Assembly: GCA_025360285.1 (NCBI GenBank)
Contig: JANYCM010000354.1
Coordinates: 1-5,486 of the forward strand
Origin: Sphingomonadales bacterium
GTDB lineage: Bacteria > Pseudomonadota > Alphaproteobacteria > Sphingomonadales > Sphingomonadaceae
Direction of reading: 5' to 3'
Length of the DNA stretch: 5,486 nt
Shown piece by piece: positions 5,366 to 5,486 of the stretch (its first letter is position 1; the number at the start of each line of letters is the position of its first letter). A program made the position numbers and the translations under genes. Under the pieces are notes generated by a model. That model did no database searches and was not told where the DNA came from. It saw nothing but the letters and a program-made list of their open reading frames with translations.

Positions 5366-5486
5366 TCACTGGACCGGGCCCTCGGTGGGCTTTGACATTG
5401 GCGGCGACGGGTCGAAATCCTGTGCGCTGGTCTATAACCTCAACGACACTGCCGATCTGTTCCGGCGCTATCCGGCGGCCGAGGGC
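5252..5486. repeat. Long near-perfect inverted repeat, 114-bp arms, 7-nt spacer
   Basis: Arms 5252-5365 and 5373-5486 are reverse complements over 114 bp with two mismatches (5320/5418 and 5316/5422). The spacer is TCACTGG (5366-5372). The right arm runs to the end of the window, so the repeat may be longer. Both arms are coding sequence of the same DUF1134 gene, and the centre lies inside a conserved motif, not between genes. There are no insertion-sequence ends, target duplications or transposase. This pattern fits a fold-back chimera from amplification, library preparation or assembly at a contig end. A real inverted duplication is the less likely alternative. Confidence 0.95.
5364..5486 (+). 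pseudogene. Inverted second copy of DUF1134 segment, runs off the window
   Basis: Read on the plus strand, 5364-5486 gives 41 codons, VHWTGPSVGFDIGGDG then SKSCALVYNLNDTADLFRRY and onward, open to the window end. The first residues VHW extend the match to the DUF1134 consensus (aromatic-W-x-GPS) beyond what the minus copy holds, so the spacer belongs to this orientation. Compared with the minus copy it carries T to S and F to C changes in SKTFALVYN. No start or stop lies in the window. It is most likely the same gene seen a second time through a fold-back, not a paralogue. Confidence 0.75.

Noticed and set aside
5252..5486. Inverted repeat as ends of a transposon, integron cassette or regulatory attenuator
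   Set aside because: Both arms are plain coding sequence of the same gene, there is no transposase or target duplication, and the arm reaches the window end; a fold-back artefact explains it better.
1..5486. CRISPR array, toxin-antitoxin, phage-defence or biosynthetic system
   Set aside because: No regularly spaced repeats and no proteins with such motifs were found on either strand.

Overview
The window is GC-rich DNA that looks alphaproteobacterial, most likely from the Sphingomonadales. The evidence is a short, reduced RNase E/G-like protein in a maf - RNase - yacG - tRNA-Phe cluster, a DUF1134 (EipA-family) protein, which is an alphaproteobacterial envelope family, an adrenodoxin-type ferredoxin, and the overall codon style. 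No species can be named from this evidence alone.

Layout. At the left edge (about 123-758, + strand) is the catalytic half of a tyrosine recombinase without its N-terminal part. It reads toward the 3' end of a tRNA-Phe(GAA) gene (784-858, - strand), the usual arrangement at the end of a genomic island integrated in a tRNA gene. Positions 1-122 hold nothing recognisable. From 4021 down to 784 is a compact leftward series: [2Fe-2S] ferredoxin, DUF2332 protein, Maf nucleotide pyrophosphatase, RNase E/G-like protein, YacG gyrase inhibitor, tRNA-Phe. Each protein gene overlaps the next or lies 1 nt from it, so this is probably one transcription unit with translational coupling. The maf-RNase-yacG-tRNA part is a housekeeping cluster (nucleotide-pool sanitation, RNA processing, gyrase control). 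The ferredoxin and DUF2332 genes sit upstream of it. A 130-bp divergent intergenic region separates this unit from a rightward D-2-hydroxyacid dehydrogenase gene (4152-5096).

The dehydrogenase converges on the 3' end of a DUF1134 gene. The two stop codons lie inside one perfect hairpin (5086-5104). The DUF1134 gene is not complete: at about 5365 the sequence folds back on itself, and 5373-5486 is the reverse complement of 5252-5365 with only two mismatches across a 7-nt spacer. The spacer and right arm restore the family reading frame on the + strand. I therefore read the right end as a fold-back chimera or assembly artefact, or less likely a real inverted duplication, and not as a new element.

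I see no convincing new multi-gene system. The points most worth a second look are the palindromic right end, the island boundary with a beheaded but catalytically complete integrase, a possible CTG start for maf with CTGA stop/start overlap, the stripped-down RNase E/G-like protein, and the DUF2332-ferredoxin pair coupled to the housekeeping cluster.
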